In this document: in pieces, positions 38,440 to 48,583 of the stretch
Layout of the letters: the number at the start of each line of letters is the position of its first letter
Position numbering within the stretch: the first letter of the stretch is position 1
Assembly: GCF_024509525.1 (NCBI RefSeq)
Contig: NZ_JAMWEM010000009.1
Span: 18,015 to 82,014 of the forward strand
Direction: 5' to 3'
Source: Streptococcus suis
GTDB lineage: Bacteria > Bacillota > Bacilli > Lactobacillales > Streptococcaceae
DNA length: 64,000 nt
Notes under the pieces: model-generated
Database searches by the model: none
The model's input: only the letters and a program-made list of their open reading frames with translations
What the model was told of the DNA's origin: nothing
Position numbers and translations under genes: made by a program

Positions 38440-38816
38440 GCAATTTTCTATAAGCCATGTTTTGTTCCAGCGATACTAGGCACTATCGCTTTCGATAATC
38501 ATCTGTCTACCGTTTTCAAAAAACAGTCAGGACTTCTGTTCGTTTCCATCCGTCCCATGCCCCGACCAAAGTTTGGGTTGCTAGCTTGAGGGGTTTACCG
38601 CGTTCCATTTTTTACGTTTCCATAAAAACTTCGTCACTGTGGCACTTTCAAGCCTACTTTGGCATATCCGAAGACTTAGCCATTTTAGCTGCCGTAACGT
38701 CTGAGACGTCCCTAGGCTTATGCATTCGCCTAGCACAAACACTACCGGCATCACAGCCAGTGCTAGCATGGACTTTCCTCATGGTAATGACTACCACGCG
38801 ATTATCCAAAAATTGC
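38440..38816 (-). ncRNA. rnpB: RNase P RNA, bacterial type B
   Basis: On the minus strand the conserved GAGGAAAGTCCATGCT lies near the 5' end and the 3' part has GGCTTATAGAAAATTGC. The P1 helix closes perfectly: GCAATTTTT (38808-38816) with GAAAATTGC (38440-38448). Conserved blocks such as AAATGGCTAAG and GAACAAAACATGGCTTA are also present. It is the catalytic RNA that removes 5' leaders from tRNA precursors. Ends are set by P1 and could be a few bases off. It sits between gpsB and the rlmL-like gene, as in other streptococci. Confidence 0.95.
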
Positions 38817-38830
38817 AAAAACAATCAGTT

Positions 38831-39163
38831 TTAATCTTGCGCGATTTGCTTACCGAATACCTCTTTTTCGAGACGGTTCAAGCGGCGCAAAATATCAAAA
38901 TTCGTCGCTGATGATGCACGCTCAGTACGGAGTGTTTCCACATCATCCGATACCGCAACGTTTGTCGGCCGTGGTGTATTAGCAACCTGTGCCTTCAAAC
39001 GAGCAATTTCACCCTTCAGTTCCTTGATAATTGCTTCGTAGGCATCGTAGTCCTTCATAATATCGTCAAGAAAATCGTTGACTTCATCTTGATCATACCC
39101 ACGAAAACTAATTTTAAAATCTTGTTCAAAAATATCTTTAGTTGTAAATTTAATACTCGCCAT
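38831..39163 (-). CDS. gpsB: Cell-cycle protein GpsB (DivIVA-like)
   Basis: 110 residues from MASIKFTTKDIFEQDF at 39163 with GGAG 8 nt upstream; the frame is open to 39226 but that part is the promoter region. The DivIVA-like membrane-binding segment FKISFRGYDQDEVNDFLDDI and a coiled coil are followed by the short C-terminal bundle ATNFDILRRLNRLEKEVFG. GpsB balances septal and side-wall growth and interacts with StkP and PBPs. Confidence 0.96.
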   Translation of the reverse strand: MASIKFTTKDIFEQDFKISFRGYDQDEVNDFLDDIMKDYDAYEAIIKELKGEIARLKAQVANTPRPTNVAVSDDVETLRTERASSATNFDILRRLNRLEKEVFGKQIAQD

Positions 39164-39196
39164 TTCTCTCTCCATTAGTAAAACATTATCAATACT

Positions 39197-39226
39197 ATTA
39201 TATGAAAAAATATAGGGAAAAATCAA
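39197..39226 (-). promoter_or_regulatory. Promoter of gpsB
   Basis: Minus strand: -35 TTGATT (39221-39226), 18-bp spacer, -10 TATAAT (39197-39202). Confidence 0.75.
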
Positions 39227-39232
39227 GTCATA

Positions 39233-39766
39233 TTACTTATTTTCTTCAAAATTTTCTGCTACTTCATTTAAATAGTCGAAAGTCAGTTCTTTTCTAGTAT
39301 AGTTATCCTTCTTTAAAATTAGGTGATAAAGATATTTCAAGTTTGTTTCATTTTCATTGTCATAAAAAATATAGGTCCCATCCGTATTATCTAATAGGAA
39401 CTGATTGTATTCCCTAAATTGGTTAGGAGCTTCATATCGTGGATATGCATACTTGACAAAATCAACTGATTTGAAGTGACTCAATTTGATTTGATTGTCC
39501 TCATTCCAATTCTCACCATGATTTTCAAAAGGAAAAATCGTTGCCAATTTACAATGATATCCCTCACCCTGTAACTCCTTCAAGATTTCTAGACACCAGT
39601 ATTCAAAGCCTAGATTTCCCGTAAAGATAAACCAATCTGCTCCCTCTTCTATCAGCTTTTCTAAATCGTTTCGGATAGCTTTTTTAATAACCACAAGCCT
39701 GGGGTCTTTATTAGAAAAAATACCTAAATCTGTGTGTCGATAACCGGTCACCAAAATACTCGCCAT
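39233..39766 (-). CDS. ypsA: YpsA-like protein (DUF1273, SLOG-type)
   Basis: 177 residues. The N-terminus [17 protein letters not shown] and the [13 protein letters not shown] segment mark the YpsA/DUF1273 family, a Rossmann-like SLOG fold related to nucleotide-sensing proteins. In Bacillus, YpsA affects cell division. It lies upstream of gpsB and divergent from recU, in the same order as in Bacillus. Confidence 0.88.
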   Translation of the reverse strand: MASILVTGYRHTDLGIFSNKDPRLVVIKKAIRNDLEKLIEEGADWFIFTGNLGFEYWCLEILKELQGEGYHCKLATIFPFENHGENWNEDNQIKLSHFKSVDFVKYAYPRYEAPNQFREYNQFLLDNTDGTYIFYDNENETNLKYLYHLILKKDNYTRKELTFDYLNEVAENFEENK

Positions 39767-39775
39767 ACGCTTAAC

Positions 39776-39805
39776 TTGTACTCTTTTCTTTGATTGTGAT
39801 ATAAT
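39776..39805 (+). promoter_or_regulatory. Promoter of recU-pbp1a
   Basis: -35 TTGTAC (39776-39781), 18-bp spacer, -10 TATAAT (39800-39805) with a TG extension. Confidence 0.75.
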
Positions 39806-39837
39806 ATACTGATATCATTTTATCAAGAAGGAGTTCT

Positions 39838-40458
39838 ATGGTCAATTATCCTCATCAGATAAATCGATCTTTCCAAGGGACAAAAGCGTCTCCCCGTAAA
39901 GAAAGAACAAACTTCGCTAATCGTGGTATGTCTTTCGAAGCTGCTATAAACGATAGCAATCTCTATTATCTGACACATGGAAAAGCGGTCATTCATAAGA
40001 AACCGACCCCTGTTCAGATTGTAAAGGTAGACTATCCAAAGCGAAGTCGCGCTAAAATTGTCGAAGCTTACTTTCGCCAGGCCTCTACTACAGACTACTC
40101 TGGCGTATTCAAGGGACGGTACATCGATTTCGAAGCCAAAGAAACACGGAATAAAACAGCCATGCCTATGAAAAATTTCCATGCTCATCAAATTGAGCAC
40201 ATGGTGCATGTCTTGCAACAAGATGGCATTTGCTTTGTTCTACTCCATTTCTCTGTCTTGAAACAGACCTACCTCTTACCTGCAGCGGATCTGATTGCTT
40301 TTTACCAGATTGACCAAGGTAAGAAATCCATGCCTATTGACTATATCCGTCAACATGGCTACGAAATTCTACTGGGAGCTCTACCGAGTATTCCCTATCT
40401 AGAAATTATCGAAAAAAATTTATTAGGTGGTGACTTTAGTGAAAAAGTTAAATACTAA
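39838..40458 (+). CDS. recU: Holliday junction resolvase RecU
   Basis: 206 residues. Conserved RecU parts are present: [17 protein letters not shown], the metal site [29 protein letters not shown] (D, E-A-K), and HQIEHM. It cuts four-way junctions in recombination and chromosome segregation. It overlaps the start of pbp1a by 20 bp; this pairing is conserved in Firmicutes. Confidence 0.96.
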   Translation: MVNYPHQINRSFQGTKASPRKERTNFANRGMSFEAAINDSNLYYLTHGKAVIHKKPTPVQIVKVDYPKRSRAKIVEAYFRQASTTDYSGVFKGRYIDFEAKETRNKTAMPMKNFHAHQIEHMVHVLQQDGICFVLLHFSVLKQTYLLPAADLIAFYQIDQGKKSMPIDYIRQHGYEILLGALPSIPYLEIIEKNLLGGDFSEKVKY

Positions 40459-42574
40459 GAGACTAATCCTACTTTCCGTCAACACAATCCTTGTTAGCAT
40501 CTTATGCGTAGGGGTTGTAATAGCTTGCTATGTAGCCTACTGTGCTTCTTCTGCTCCTGAGTTAACAGAAGAAGCGCTGACTGCAACTGTTTCAAGTAAA
40601 ATCTATGATAAAGATGGTAATTTGATTGCTAATCTTGGTTCTGAAAAACGTTCTAACGCAGAAACAGGAGAAATCCCCACTGACTTGGTCAATGCAATCG
40701 TTGCAATTGAAGATCAGAGATTTTTTGAACATCGAGGAATTGATGTCATTCGAATTGCTGGTTCCCTGGTCAATAACCTTTCCGGAGGAAACCTACAAGG
40801 GGGCTCTACCTTAGATCAGCAATTTATCAAATTAACCTATTTTTCTACTTCTGCTAAGGACCAGACCCTGAAACGAAAAATCCAAGAGGCCTGGTTAGCA
40901 CTTCAACTGGAACGCCGTAATACCAAACAAGAGATATTAACCTACTATGTCAACAAGGTGTATATGTCCAATGGAAACTACGGCATGAAAACAGCCGCAA
41001 AATCTTTTTATAACAAAGAGCTTAAGGAACTTTCTTTGGCGCAATTAGCCTTGTTGGCTGGTATGCCACAAGCACCTAATCACTACGATCCGTATGTCCA
41101 ACCCGAAGCAGCCAAAAACAGGCGAGACTTGGTGCTATCTCAGATGTTGAAACAAGAGTATATCACACAGGAGCAATACGAAGCTGCCGTAGTGACTCCC
41201 ATCGAGGATGGGCTACAACCCTTGTCTAACAACAGTGCCTATCCTGCTTATATGGATAACTACCTAAAAGAAGTTATCGAAGAGGTTGAGACAAAGACCG
41301 GATATAATCTCCTGACAACTGGAATGGATGTGTATACGAACGTTGACAGTGCCGCTCAACAAGAACTATGGAACATTTACAACTCTGATACCTATGTAAC
41401 TTACCCAGATGAAAACTTCCAAGTTGCATCTACTGTTGTAGATGTGTCAAACGGCCGTGTTATCGCTCAGTTAGGTAGCCGAAACCAAGATACTTCCGTT
41501 TCCTTTGGTATCAATCAAGCTGTTGAAACCAATCGAGACTTCGGTTCAACCATGAAGCCAATCACGGATTATGCTCCAGCCTTAGAAAATGGAGTATATA
41601 CATCCACTGGAGATACAATTGTCGACGGTCCTTATAATTTCCCAGGCTCCACAACGCCCGTCTATAACTGGGATAAGAGTTATTATGGAACCATTACTTT
41701 AAAATCGGCTATCCAATACTCACGTAATGTACCCGCCGTCAAAGCACTGGAAGAAACAGGTCTAACTAAGGCTAATACCTTCCTAAACAGCATCGGTATC
41801 TATTATCCAAAGTTACTCTACTCAAATGCCATCTCAAGCAACACAACCGACTCCAGCTCAAAATATGGAGCTAGTAGCGAAAAAATGGCTGCTGCCTACG
41901 CTGCATTTGCAAATGGAGGAACGTACTACGCTCCCTATTATGTCAATAAAATTATTTTCAGCGATGGAACAGCAACCGACTACACTTCTGAAGGTAAGAA
42001 GGTTATGACCGAAGAAACAGCCTATATGATGACCGATATGCTCAAGAGTGTAATGAGTTATGGAACAGGACTAAATGGCGCAGTCGACGGTGTTCCTATG
42101 GCTGGTAAGACAGGTACCTCTAACTACGCTGATACAGAAATCGCTGAAATTCTGGCTTCTAATGAAGCAGCAAACTACAGTACAATCGTAGCTCCCGACG
42201 AAAACTTCGTTGGCTACTCGACTAAATATGCCATGGCTGTCTGGACTGGTTATGCAGATAGAAAAACACCTGTGTTGGATAGTGGATTGAACACTGCTAC
42301 TGATGTTTTCCGGAATATGATGGCCTATCTCAATCCTGTTGAAACTGCTGTAGACTGGGAAATTCCAAATGGCCTATATGTATATGGTAACTACCTGTAT
42401 CTTGAAGGTGCGACCCCAAGATATACCTATACTTACAGTACATCTGAACTCCCATCCTCAAGCGATAGCATTAGCAGTAGCGATAGCCAAACAACGATTA
42501 CCTCTAGTAGCGATGCAACAGCAACCACTCCAACCAATTCGTCAGCTCCTACTACTACGCCATCTTCCCCATAA
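40439..42574 (+). CDS. pbp1a: Class A penicillin-binding protein 1a
   Basis: 711 residues from the GTG at 40439, with AGGTGG 9 nt upstream; two earlier in-frame GTGs lie in the ribosome site. A signal anchor ([26 protein letters not shown]) precedes the GT51 glycosyltransferase ([22 protein letters not shown]) and the transpeptidase with STMK (active Ser), SRN and KTGTS. A Ser/Thr/Pro-rich tail of ~45 residues ends the protein. It builds and cross-links peptidoglycan and is a beta-lactam target. No unusual residue next to the active-site motifs was noticed. Confidence 0.97.
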   Translation: MKKLNTKRLILLSVNTILVSILCVGVVIACYVAYCASSAPELTEEALTATVSSKIYDKDGNLIANLGSEKRSNAETGEIPTDLVNAIVAIEDQRFFEHRGIDVIRIAGSLVNNLSGGNLQGGSTLDQQFIKLTYFSTSAKDQTLKRKIQEAWLALQLERRNTKQEILTYYVNKVYMSNGNYGMKTAAKSFYNKELKELSLAQLALLAGMPQAPNHYDPYVQPEAAKNRRDLVLSQMLKQEYITQEQYEAAVVTPIEDGLQPLSNNSAYPAYMDNYLKEVIEEVETKTGYNLLTTGMDVYTNVDSAAQQELWNIYNSDTYVTYPDENFQVASTVVDVSNGRVIAQLGSRNQDTSVSFGINQAVETNRDFGSTMKPITDYAPALENGVYTSTGDTIVDGPYNFPGSTTPVYNWDKSYYGTITLKSAIQYSRNVPAVKALEETGLTKANTFLNSIGIYYPKLLYSNAISSNTTDSSSKYGASSEKMAAAYAAFANGGTYYAPYYVNKIIFSDGTATDYTSEGKKVMTEETAYMMTDMLKSVMSYGTGLNGAVDGVPMAGKTGTSNYADTEIAEILASNEAANYSTIVAPDENFVGYSTKYAMAVWTGYADRKTPVLDSGLNTATDVFRNMMAYLNPVETAVDWEIPNGLYVYGNYLYLEGATPRYTYTYSTSELPSSSDSISSSDSQTTITSSSDATATTPTNSSAPTTTPSSP

Positions 42575-42579
42575 TTGAA

Positions 42580-42605
42580 AACTCAGATTACATCTGAGTT
42601 TTTCT
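42580..42605 (+). terminator. Terminator of recU-pbp1a
   Basis: AACTCAGAT-TAC-ATCTGAGTT followed by TTTCTTTTT. Confidence 0.9.
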
Positions 42606-42633
42606 TTTTCATCATTTATGTTATGATAGAATT

Positions 42634-43347
42634 ATGAAACCAGAAGAATTTTATCAAGCACTGGCAGAGAAAGGCTTTGTACTTACTGACCAGCAGAGAA
42701 ATCAATTCCACCGTTATTTTCAACTACTGATTGAGTGGAACGAAAAAATCAATTTAACGGCTATTACCGAAGAAGAGGAAGTCTATCTCAAGCACTTCTA
42801 TGATTCTTTGGCTCCTGTTTTACAAGGTTACTTGACCAATCAGCCCATCCGTCTATTGGATATTGGAGCTGGAGCTGGCTTCCCGAGTCTACCCATGAAG
42901 ATTCTATGCCCAGCTATAGAGATAACGATTATTGACTCTCTCAACAAACGAATCTCCTTCCTGCAGTTACTTGCAGAGGAGTTAAATTTGGAAGAGGTAC
43001 ACTTTTATCATGGTCGCGCAGAGGACTTTGCTCAAAACAAGACATTTCGTGGCCAGTTCGATGTTGTTACCGCTCGAGCAGTTGCTCGCATGCAAATTTT
43101 GTCTGAACTAACCATTCCCTTCCTCAAGTTAAATGGTCACTTGATTGCCCTCAAAGCTTCCCATGCCGAGGATGAATTGCAGCAAGCTCAAAATGCGCTT
43201 TCTACTCTCTTTGCTAAAGTCACCGATAATAAAAACTACTTTCTTCCAAATGGAGACCCCCGTACCTTGACAATCGTTGAGAAGAAAAAAGAAACTCCCA
43301 ATAAATATCCTCGTAAGGCTGGAATACCAAATAAAAGACCGCTATAA
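42634..43347 (+). CDS. rsmG: 16S rRNA (guanine(527)-N7)-methyltransferase RsmG
   Basis: 237 residues with the GidB signature [20 protein letters not shown] and the SAM-binding [17 protein letters not shown], ending in the basic [25 protein letters not shown] tail. It methylates G527 of 16S rRNA; loss gives low-level streptomycin resistance. It is transcribed alone between two terminators. Confidence 0.97.
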   Translation: MKPEEFYQALAEKGFVLTDQQRNQFHRYFQLLIEWNEKINLTAITEEEEVYLKHFYDSLAPVLQGYLTNQPIRLLDIGAGAGFPSLPMKILCPAIEITIIDSLNKRISFLQLLAEELNLEEVHFYHGRAEDFAQNKTFRGQFDVVTARAVARMQILSELTIPFLKLNGHLIALKASHAEDELQQAQNALSTLFAKVTDNKNYFLPNGDPRTLTIVEKKKETPNKYPRKAGIPNKRPL

Positions 43348-43384
43348 AAAAACAGGAATGTACCGTTGAACATTCCTGTTTTTT
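43347..43384. terminator. Bidirectional terminator between rsmG and the deformylase-like gene
   Basis: AACAGGAATGT-ACCGTTGA-ACATTCCTGTT with T-runs on both strands. Confidence 0.88.
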
Positions 43385-43419
43385 AGTTTGACTTTTCCAG
43401 TCAATCCTACAAAGCCGCC

Positions 43420-43830
43420 TTAAATCAGAATCCCTTCCAAATGGTCCAGTTCATGCTGGACAATCTGGGCTTGGAGGTCTGTTAGCTTTAGGCTCTGCTT
43501 TTTCCATGAAGCATCAAAAAACTCCACTTCAATCTCCTGATAGCGAGTGGTCGGACGAGTACCTTCCAGCGACAGGCAGCCTTCCTCGGTCTGATAGGGC
43601 TTTGCCTTGCTGATGAGGACGGGATTGTACATGACCAGGTTAGTGAAGCCCATGTTGGCGATGATAATCCGCTTTTTGACGCCAATCATGTTGGCCGCCA
43701 TGCCCACGCAAGCGTGAGCATTGGCTACTAAAGTGTCCTGCAAGTCCTGACCGACCTGCACGTCTAGCGGAGTTGCAGGCTCAGACTTTTGTTGCAGGAA
43801 GAAAATGTCTTTCATTATAGGTTTAATCAT
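43420..43830 (-). CDS. Peptide deformylase-like protein lacking the catalytic Gln
   Basis: 136 residues. Metal motifs are complete: EEGCLSLEG (Cys85) and QHELDHLEG (His126, His130). Motif 1, normally GxGLAAxQ, reads CVGMAANM, so the oxyanion Gln is Met48. The protein is also shorter than the ~200-residue essential streptococcal Def, which must be encoded elsewhere. It may be inactive on formyl-Met or act on other N-terminal groups. Single-gene unit. Confidence 0.85.
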   Translation of the reverse strand: MIKPIMKDIFFLQQKSEPATPLDVQVGQDLQDTLVANAHACVGMAANMIGVKKRIIIANMGFTNLVMYNPVLISKAKPYQTEEGCLSLEGTRPTTRYQEIEVEFFDASWKKQSLKLTDLQAQIVQHELDHLEGILI

Positions 43831-43869
43831 GGGGTGGCTCCTTGCTCATAAACTACATCTAGTATACCA

Positions 43870-43899
43870 AAAGAAGTCTAGTTTTCACTAGACTTCTTT
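43870..43899 (-). terminator. Terminator of the MerR-TipAS gene
   Basis: Perfect 13-bp stem AAAGAAGTCTAGT with ACTAGACTTCTTT, loop of 4, 3 bp past the stop; on the minus strand it ends in TTTTGG. Confidence 0.8.
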
Positions 43900-43902
43900 C
43901 AT

Positions 43903-44622
43903 TTATTCTTTGCAATAGACCGCGATGGCCTGACTGACAAAGGTTGCTGTTCCTGGTCCACCTGCATGGTCGATATAATGGCTAAATCGGTTATCCAGAG
44001 TATACATCTGCCCTAAACTAGCAAGAACTTCATTGGTGCACTCATAAAAGTTGTCACTAATATAGTCTTTTAGAGCTTCTACCTGACTTTGAACTTTGGA
44101 ATCATCAGCCGATAATTTTTTCAATTGTCCAAATTCCATCATGATAGCAGACATTTCTGCACTTATCTGAGCAAACCCTTCCTGATTTGTCTTAGCAGAA
44201 AATTCCTGAAAAGTTGCGGTATTACCCCATCTTTCTTTAGCTTCCTCCTGGAAAGCCAACAAATCTGACTTATCAAACACTTCAAAATTCATGTAATTTT
44301 CTCCCTTCTGCTGTAAAGACTTGGCATGCTTTATGACTTTTTCCAAGTGTTTCTTTTTCAACTCCAGTAATCTAATCTGCTCTTTCAAAGCTGACTCTCT
44401 GTCATAAGCTACATTCCCTACAATTTTTTTAATTTCTTTGAAAGGAAAATCCAATTCACGAAAAAGTAAGATTTCTTGCAACTTTTCAAACGCCTCATTA
44501 TCATAATAACGATATCCGTTTTCCGCAATAAAACTAGGTGTCAGCAAATTTATTTCATCATAATAATGTAGTGTACGCACGCTGATACCTGAAAGCTGAC
44601 TCATTTCCTTCACTGTTTTCAT
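43903..44622 (-). CDS. MerR-family regulator with TipAS drug-binding domain
   Basis: 239 residues. A winged-helix DNA-binding domain (SQLSGISVRTLHYYDEINLLTPS) and a coiled-coil linker are followed by a TipAS domain (~residues 110-239), which in TipA/Mta/SkgA relatives binds antibiotics or other large ligands. No transporter gene is next to it. The promoter has the 19-bp spacer typical of MerR-activated genes, so it probably activates itself. Confidence 0.9.
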   Translation of the reverse strand: MKTVKEMSQLSGISVRTLHYYDEINLLTPSFIAENGYRYYDNEAFEKLQEILLFRELDFPFKEIKKIVGNVAYDRESALKEQIRLLELKKKHLEKVIKHAKSLQQKGENYMNFEVFDKSDLLAFQEEAKERWGNTATFQEFSAKTNQEGFAQISAEMSAIMMEFGQLKKLSADDSKVQSQVEALKDYISDNFYECTNEVLASLGQMYTLDNRFSHYIDHAGGPGTATFVSQAIAVYCKE

Positions 44623-44644
44623 GGAAAATCTCCTCTCTATGATT

Positions 44645-44675
44645 AGTATAAGAGGTAACGTAAGGTGAGAGTCAA
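44645..44675 (-). promoter_or_regulatory. MerR-type promoter with 19-bp spacer
   Basis: Minus strand: -35 TTGACT (44670-44675), 19-bp spacer, -10 TATACT (44645-44650). The spacer carries the half-site CTCACCTTACGT, like operators of TipAL/Mta regulators; the over-long spacer is what MerR proteins correct by twisting DNA. Confidence 0.7.
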
Positions 44676-44716
44676 GGGAAATATTATAAAAATTTTCTAT
44701 TTTTCAACTCAGATTC

Positions 44717-45805
44717 TCACTCCACCTTTACCGGTACGCGCCCATAGGTCTGCTCTGCTATTGCGTCAGCGCCCAGTTGATAGACCGCATCCGCCTGCTG
44801 GGTCAGGCTGTCCCAGGGCTCTTTGCCGATCCTCGTCACCAAGCCCACCCGCTCCTTGACCGTCTTGAGATAAGCCTGACCTCGATCCGAGAAGCCTAGG
44901 ACATGGACCACATCTGGCAAGGGATTTTCCACCGCATTGACCAAGATGTAGGTCAGCACCCGCCGCACCCTCGCCTTGGTGTAGCGCTTGGTCGCAACAG
45001 CATCCACTAACTCCTCCACGGTCGCTGCGCTCCCAATAGCAGAGCGGATACGACTGGCTAGTTCTTCGTTGACCTGAAAGACCTGACTGAGATCTTGGTG
45101 GGTCGCAATCTGGTAGCGGAGCAGGGGAAAATAATTTCTCCAGCTTACCTTGGTAGCCTCTTCAAAGAGACTGGCAGACGGTAAAAAGGCACGCACCAAG
45201 TCCAGCTGGTCAGCACCCTTGCGGATAGCTGTCGCCGAGGCGTAGGACGTTTCCACCTCTTCCGAATGAAAACCAGCCCCCTGCCGTTGAACAGGGCTGA
45301 GCTGAATACCTGTTCCCGCCACCGCCTTAGCATAAGCCAGAGCCAGAATATGATTTGGCGTATCACCTGTGAAAGTCAGCCCAGCAAATTCCTGCCACAT
45401 AGCCTGGGTCTTCTGTGGATAAGAAAGATGGTCTGGCAAGTTTTTCACAAAATTTTCCATTTCCTCAGACTTATCCACATAGATATCCGCAATTTTCTGA
45501 TAATCCAGCATTTCTTCCGTACCGAAAACCAGTTTTTCCACACCTAGCCTGTGTAAAATGCTGATTGCTCCCTTGGCAAAATGGTCAGCCGACTGGACCG
45601 ACACTAAAAAGGGCATCTCGACAACAAGATCTGCCCCGTGTTCCAAAGCCATCTGAGTCCGTGTCCACTTATCCACAATAGCTGGCTCACCCCGTTGCAT
45701 AAAATTGCCAGACATAACCACAATTTTCAGGCCTTCCGCCTGCTCCAGCAGATATTTATGCCCCGTATGAAAAGGATTGTATTCTGCTATTATCCCTGAA
45801 ATCAT
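44717..45805 (-). CDS. tmcAL: tRNA(Met) cytidine acetate ligase TmcAL (YlbM)
   Basis: 362 residues. The nucleotidyltransferase HxGH motif lies in [22 protein letters not shown], and [17 protein letters not shown] follows. TmcAL uses acetate and ATP to make N4-acetylcytidine at the wobble base of elongator tRNA-Met. Its start overlaps the upstream methyltransferase gene by ATGA. Confidence 0.92.
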   Translation of the reverse strand: MISGIIAEYNPFHTGHKYLLEQAEGLKIVVMSGNFMQRGEPAIVDKWTRTQMALEHGADLVVEMPFLVSVQSADHFAKGAISILHRLGVEKLVFGTEEMLDYQKIADIYVDKSEEMENFVKNLPDHLSYPQKTQAMWQEFAGLTFTGDTPNHILALAYAKAVAGTGIQLSPVQRQGAGFHSEEVETSYASATAIRKGADQLDLVRAFLPSASLFEEATKVSWRNYFPLLRYQIATHQDLSQVFQVNEELASRIRSAIGSAATVEELVDAVATKRYTKARVRRVLTYILVNAVENPLPDVVHVLGFSDRGQAYLKTVKERVGLVTRIGKEPWDSLTQQADAVYQLGADAIAEQTYGRVPVKVE

Positions 45806-46548
45806 GCCTTAACCGCCTTAAAAAACCACCGCTGGCTGGTTTCTGTTGGAGCTTGATTTTCAAAGTCCGCAAAGACTTCCACAGAGGCAAAGCCAGCTTG
45901 TTTCAATAATTCCACATAGGTTTCAATCGGATAGGTCCGCTCTTCATGAACTTCATCCCGACGAATAAACCGCTCCTCTTGACTGTCTTCATCTTTGACA
46001 AAGAAGGTCAATTCGTGAACAATCGAATGTGCATACTCCCCCTCATAGGTGTCCCAGACAAAGGCAAAATCCTCGTAGTTTTCATGGTAGCTATAGCCTG
46101 CAAAGACTTCCTCCATTTGATAGATGGAGTGAACATCAAAAAGGAAGGTCCCACCTTGATTGAGAACTGAGTGAACTCCTTCAAAGACCCGCAAAACGGC
46201 TTCTTGGTCTGCCATATAGCACAGACTGTCCGAGTAACAGGTCACCGCATCGAAATCTCCCACACCTTCCAGAGCCATCATATCTGCTTGCGCCAGTTCC
46301 ATCATGACACCAGCAGCTTCTGCTTTTTTCTGGGCCAATTCCAACATTTCATAGGACAGGTCAAGACCTGTCACTTCAAAGCCCTTTTGAGCAAAACGTA
46401 CAGCCTGAATCCCTGTCCCACAGGCCAATTCTAAAATTGTCTTGGTGTCTTGTGGCAAGTTCCGCAAGCTAAAATCTGTCCATTTATCATACAAGCTGTC
46501 ATCCATGATTTCATCATAGACCGCCGCAAAGGTTTCATAAGTTGCCAT
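45802..46548 (-). CDS. Class I SAM-dependent methyltransferase
   Basis: 248 residues from [17 protein letters not shown] at 46548 (AAAGGAA upstream). The SAM loop is [28 protein letters not shown] and motif post I and IV are present. Substrate unknown; it is conserved between rsfS and ylbM in streptococci. A terminator-like hairpin lies directly upstream. Confidence 0.88.
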   Translation of the reverse strand: MATYETFAAVYDEIMDDSLYDKWTDFSLRNLPQDTKTILELACGTGIQAVRFAQKGFEVTGLDLSYEMLELAQKKAEAAGVMMELAQADMMALEGVGDFDAVTCYSDSLCYMADQEAVLRVFEGVHSVLNQGGTFLFDVHSIYQMEEVFAGYSYHENYEDFAFVWDTYEGEYAHSIVHELTFFVKDEDSQEERFIRRDEVHEERTYPIETYVELLKQAGFASVEVFADFENQAPTETSQRWFFKAVKA

Positions 46549-46561
46549 ATTTTTCCTTTCA

Positions 46562-46585
46562 TAAAAAGCAGCCAATAGACTGCTT
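46562..46585 (-). terminator. Terminator after the nadD-rsfS operon
   Basis: Minus strand: AAGCAG-loop-CTGCTT followed by TTT; 6-bp stem. It stands just before the methyltransferase ribosome site. Confidence 0.55.
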
Positions 46586-46604
46586 CATTAACTCATGCTG
46601 TGTT

Positions 46605-46672
46605 CAAGAAGTCATAGTTTTGAGTTGTTAACAAACTCTTTTTGACCAGTCGAGTTCTCTCCCACTTCCACT
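46605..46672. repeat. Dispersed intergenic repeat, copy D (partial)
   Basis: Contains GACCAGTCGAGTTCT (46644-46658), which matches copy B (reverse strand, 62092-62106) with one mismatch, followed by CTCCCACTTCCA. It fills the gap between rsfS and the methyltransferase gene. Confidence 0.5.
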
Positions 46673-47030
46673 ATTCCTCTTCTAAAAGTTCTGCGACTTC
46701 CAGGAAGCTTCCTTCGTGCCATAATTTTTCAAGGTTGTAGAGGTCACGCATTTCTTCTGAGAAGATATGAACGACAACGCCTCCAAGGTCCAAAAGAACC
46801 CAGCCACCGTTACTATCACCTTCTACACGGCTACCCTTGATTCCAACTTCCGCTACCTTTTCACGGATGTTTTCCGCAATAGCCTCCAACTGGCGGCTAT
46901 TCATAGAACTGGCAATCACAAAGTAGTCTGTCAGGCTGGTCACGCCTTGAACATCAATTACAACAAGGTCCTCAGCTCGCTTATCATCCGCAGCCTGAAC
47001 CACAACTTTTACTAAATCTAGTTCTTTCAT
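46671..47030 (-). CDS. rsfS: Ribosomal silencing factor RsfS
   Basis: 119 residues with the family motifs [47 protein letters not shown] and [10 protein letters not shown]. It binds L14 on the 50S subunit and blocks subunit joining in starvation. Last gene of the yqeG-rsfS operon; 1 nt from the upstream stop. Confidence 0.96.
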   Translation of the reverse strand: MKELDLVKVVVQAADDKRAEDLVVIDVQGVTSLTDYFVIASSMNSRQLEAIAENIREKVAEVGIKGSRVEGDSNGGWVLLDLGGVVVHIFSEEMRDLYNLEKLWHEGSFLEVAELLEEE

Positions 47031-47031
47031 T

Positions 47032-47541
47032 TTATCCTCTTAAAATATTTTCTAATGTATCTACTTGAGCAAATCGGCCATCCCAAATCATTTGATACTG
47101 ATCAATCAAATCTTTAGGCGACAGATTTCCCGTAAAACCTGTCGTTGTTCCATCCTTTATAATTGCGAGTTGATAGCCGTACTCAAAGGCTACCTTGACC
47201 GTCGTATCAACACAAAAATTGGTCGCCATACCCATGAGGATGAGCTGCTCAATTCCCTTTTCCTGCAAATAAGCATGAAGCCCCGTTTCCTTGAAGGCAC
47301 TGTTAAAGGTTTTATCGAAAATCTTCTCACTAGCTAAGGGTGCAACAATTGAGTGAATCTCCCAGTCAGCAGTCCCCTTGACCAATTCCTGATCATGATG
47401 GCGGACATGGATGACTTCTAGCCCCGCTTGACGGGCCTGTGCAAGGCTATCTTGCCAGAGGGCTAATCGCTCTTCAATGGCATAAGGTTTTTCCTTCACT
47501 AGAAGGTTCTGAATGTCAATGACTAACAATGCAGATTTCAT
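47032..47541 (-). CDS. Isochorismatase-family cysteine hydrolase
   Basis: 169 residues. The catalytic Asp is in [10 protein letters not shown] and the Cys in [20 protein letters not shown]. Members hydrolyse isochorismate, nicotinamide or similar amides. Lying in the operon of nadD (NAD synthesis), it could act in nicotinamide salvage, but the metal-binding residues of true nicotinamidases are not obvious. Overlaps the upstream GNAT gene by ATGA. Confidence 0.88.
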   Translation of the reverse strand: MKSALLVIDIQNLLVKEKPYAIEERLALWQDSLAQARQAGLEVIHVRHHDQELVKGTADWEIHSIVAPLASEKIFDKTFNSAFKETGLHAYLQEKGIEQLILMGMATNFCVDTTVKVAFEYGYQLAIIKDGTTTGFTGNLSPKDLIDQYQMIWDGRFAQVDTLENILRG

Positions 47542-47993
47542 AGCTTAACACCAGGCGTTTCCAAACGGAAGACCAATTCCCTTTCTTCTTCACTATCCAA
47601 GACAAAATCACTTTTCTCCAAGAGATGAGCCATCTTCTGATTGCCCTTAACATAAGCTGCAATCAAATGGTCGCAGACAGGATGTGATTGAGCCATTGCT
47701 ATTACGACCTCCAAAGCCGCCTGACCATAGCCCTTCCCCTGAAATTCTTGACCAATCATAAACCGCCAGAGCATATACTGTTGGATGTCCTCATCAATAT
47801 CAATCAAGGCAAAACCAACAACCTGCTCATCTGCCCAGATAGCATAGGGGAAGACATCGCCATTCATTCTATATAACCAAGCATCAGCGAGTGAACGCAC
47901 GTTGGGAGCCACGAAGCCCTTGTCCTCCTCGGCTACTGTCAAGTCTAAGACTGCCTGATAGGAACGTTCATCCACAGGTTTTAATACAATCAT
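47538..47993 (-). CDS. GNAT-family N-acetyltransferase
   Basis: 151 residues from the ATG at 47993 (GGAG 6 nt upstream). Acetyl-CoA motif: [21 protein letters not shown]. Substrate unknown; the Ile-Asp-rich middle ([18 protein letters not shown]) recalls SpeG/PaiA-type enzymes. Overlaps yqeK and the isochorismatase gene. Confidence 0.85.
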   Translation of the reverse strand: MIVLKPVDERSYQAVLDLTVAEEDKGFVAPNVRSLADAWLYRMNGDVFPYAIWADEQVVGFALIDIDEDIQQYMLWRFMIGQEFQGKGYGQAALEVVIAMAQSHPVCDHLIAAYVKGNQKMAHLLEKSDFVLDSEEERELVFRLETPGVKL

Positions 47994-48583
47994 TCTTGCT
48001 CCTTCAACCAAGCAACATAGCCATTATAGGTTTCCAAGGTTTGTGGATAAATAGGAATTCCCTTCTTGGCTAAGTAAGAAATGGTTTGGGCAGTTTCATA
48101 GGCTACTGCCTTGTCCAAGGACTCTCTTGCGATACGACGCGCCTCGTCCACCCCAGGAAAATCCCGATTGGGTTCGATGTAGTCCGCCACATAGAGCACC
48201 TTGTCCAGCAAGGTCATCTGCCCAGCACCAATGGTGTGTCGTTGAATGGCTTGGAAAATTTCCTCATCTTCCAAACCAAAATCTTCTGCGATTTTATAGG
48301 CCCCAACCACACCGTGCCAGATATTATTATCCCAGTTGAGCAGGTCCCTATCCAAATCATACTTGGCAATCAAGTCCAGAAAGACTTGGTCTTCCGCTTC
48401 CTTGGCATAATCATGCAAGAGTGCTGCCAGACTGGCTTTTTTCGGATCACAGCCATATTGGTCTGCCAAGGCAAGTGCTGCCTGCTCCACACCCAAGACG
48501 TGTTGGAAGCGTGCTGGCTTCATGGCCGCACGGATTTTTTCCAAAAGAGCCTGACGGTCAAATGTCAAATCTGCTGCAATCAT
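47990..48583 (-). CDS. yqeK: HD-domain Ap4A hydrolase YqeK
   Basis: 197 residues. HD pattern: [35 protein letters not shown] and the [12 protein letters not shown] segment typical of YqeK. It splits diadenosine tetraphosphate symmetrically to ADP. ATGA overlap with nadD. Confidence 0.95.
   Translation of the reverse strand: MIAADLTFDRQALLEKIRAAMKPARFQHVLGVEQAALALADQYGCDPKKASLAALLHDYAKEAEDQVFLDLIAKYDLDRDLLNWDNNIWHGVVGAYKIAEDFGLEDEEIFQAIQRHTIGAGQMTLLDKVLYVADYIEPNRDFPGVDEARRIARESLDKAVAYETAQTISYLAKKGIPIYPQTLETYNGYVAWLKEQE

Noticed and set aside
38581..38834. Small open frames between gpsB and the rlmL-like gene
   Set aside because: This is the structured RNase P RNA gene; the frames are chance.
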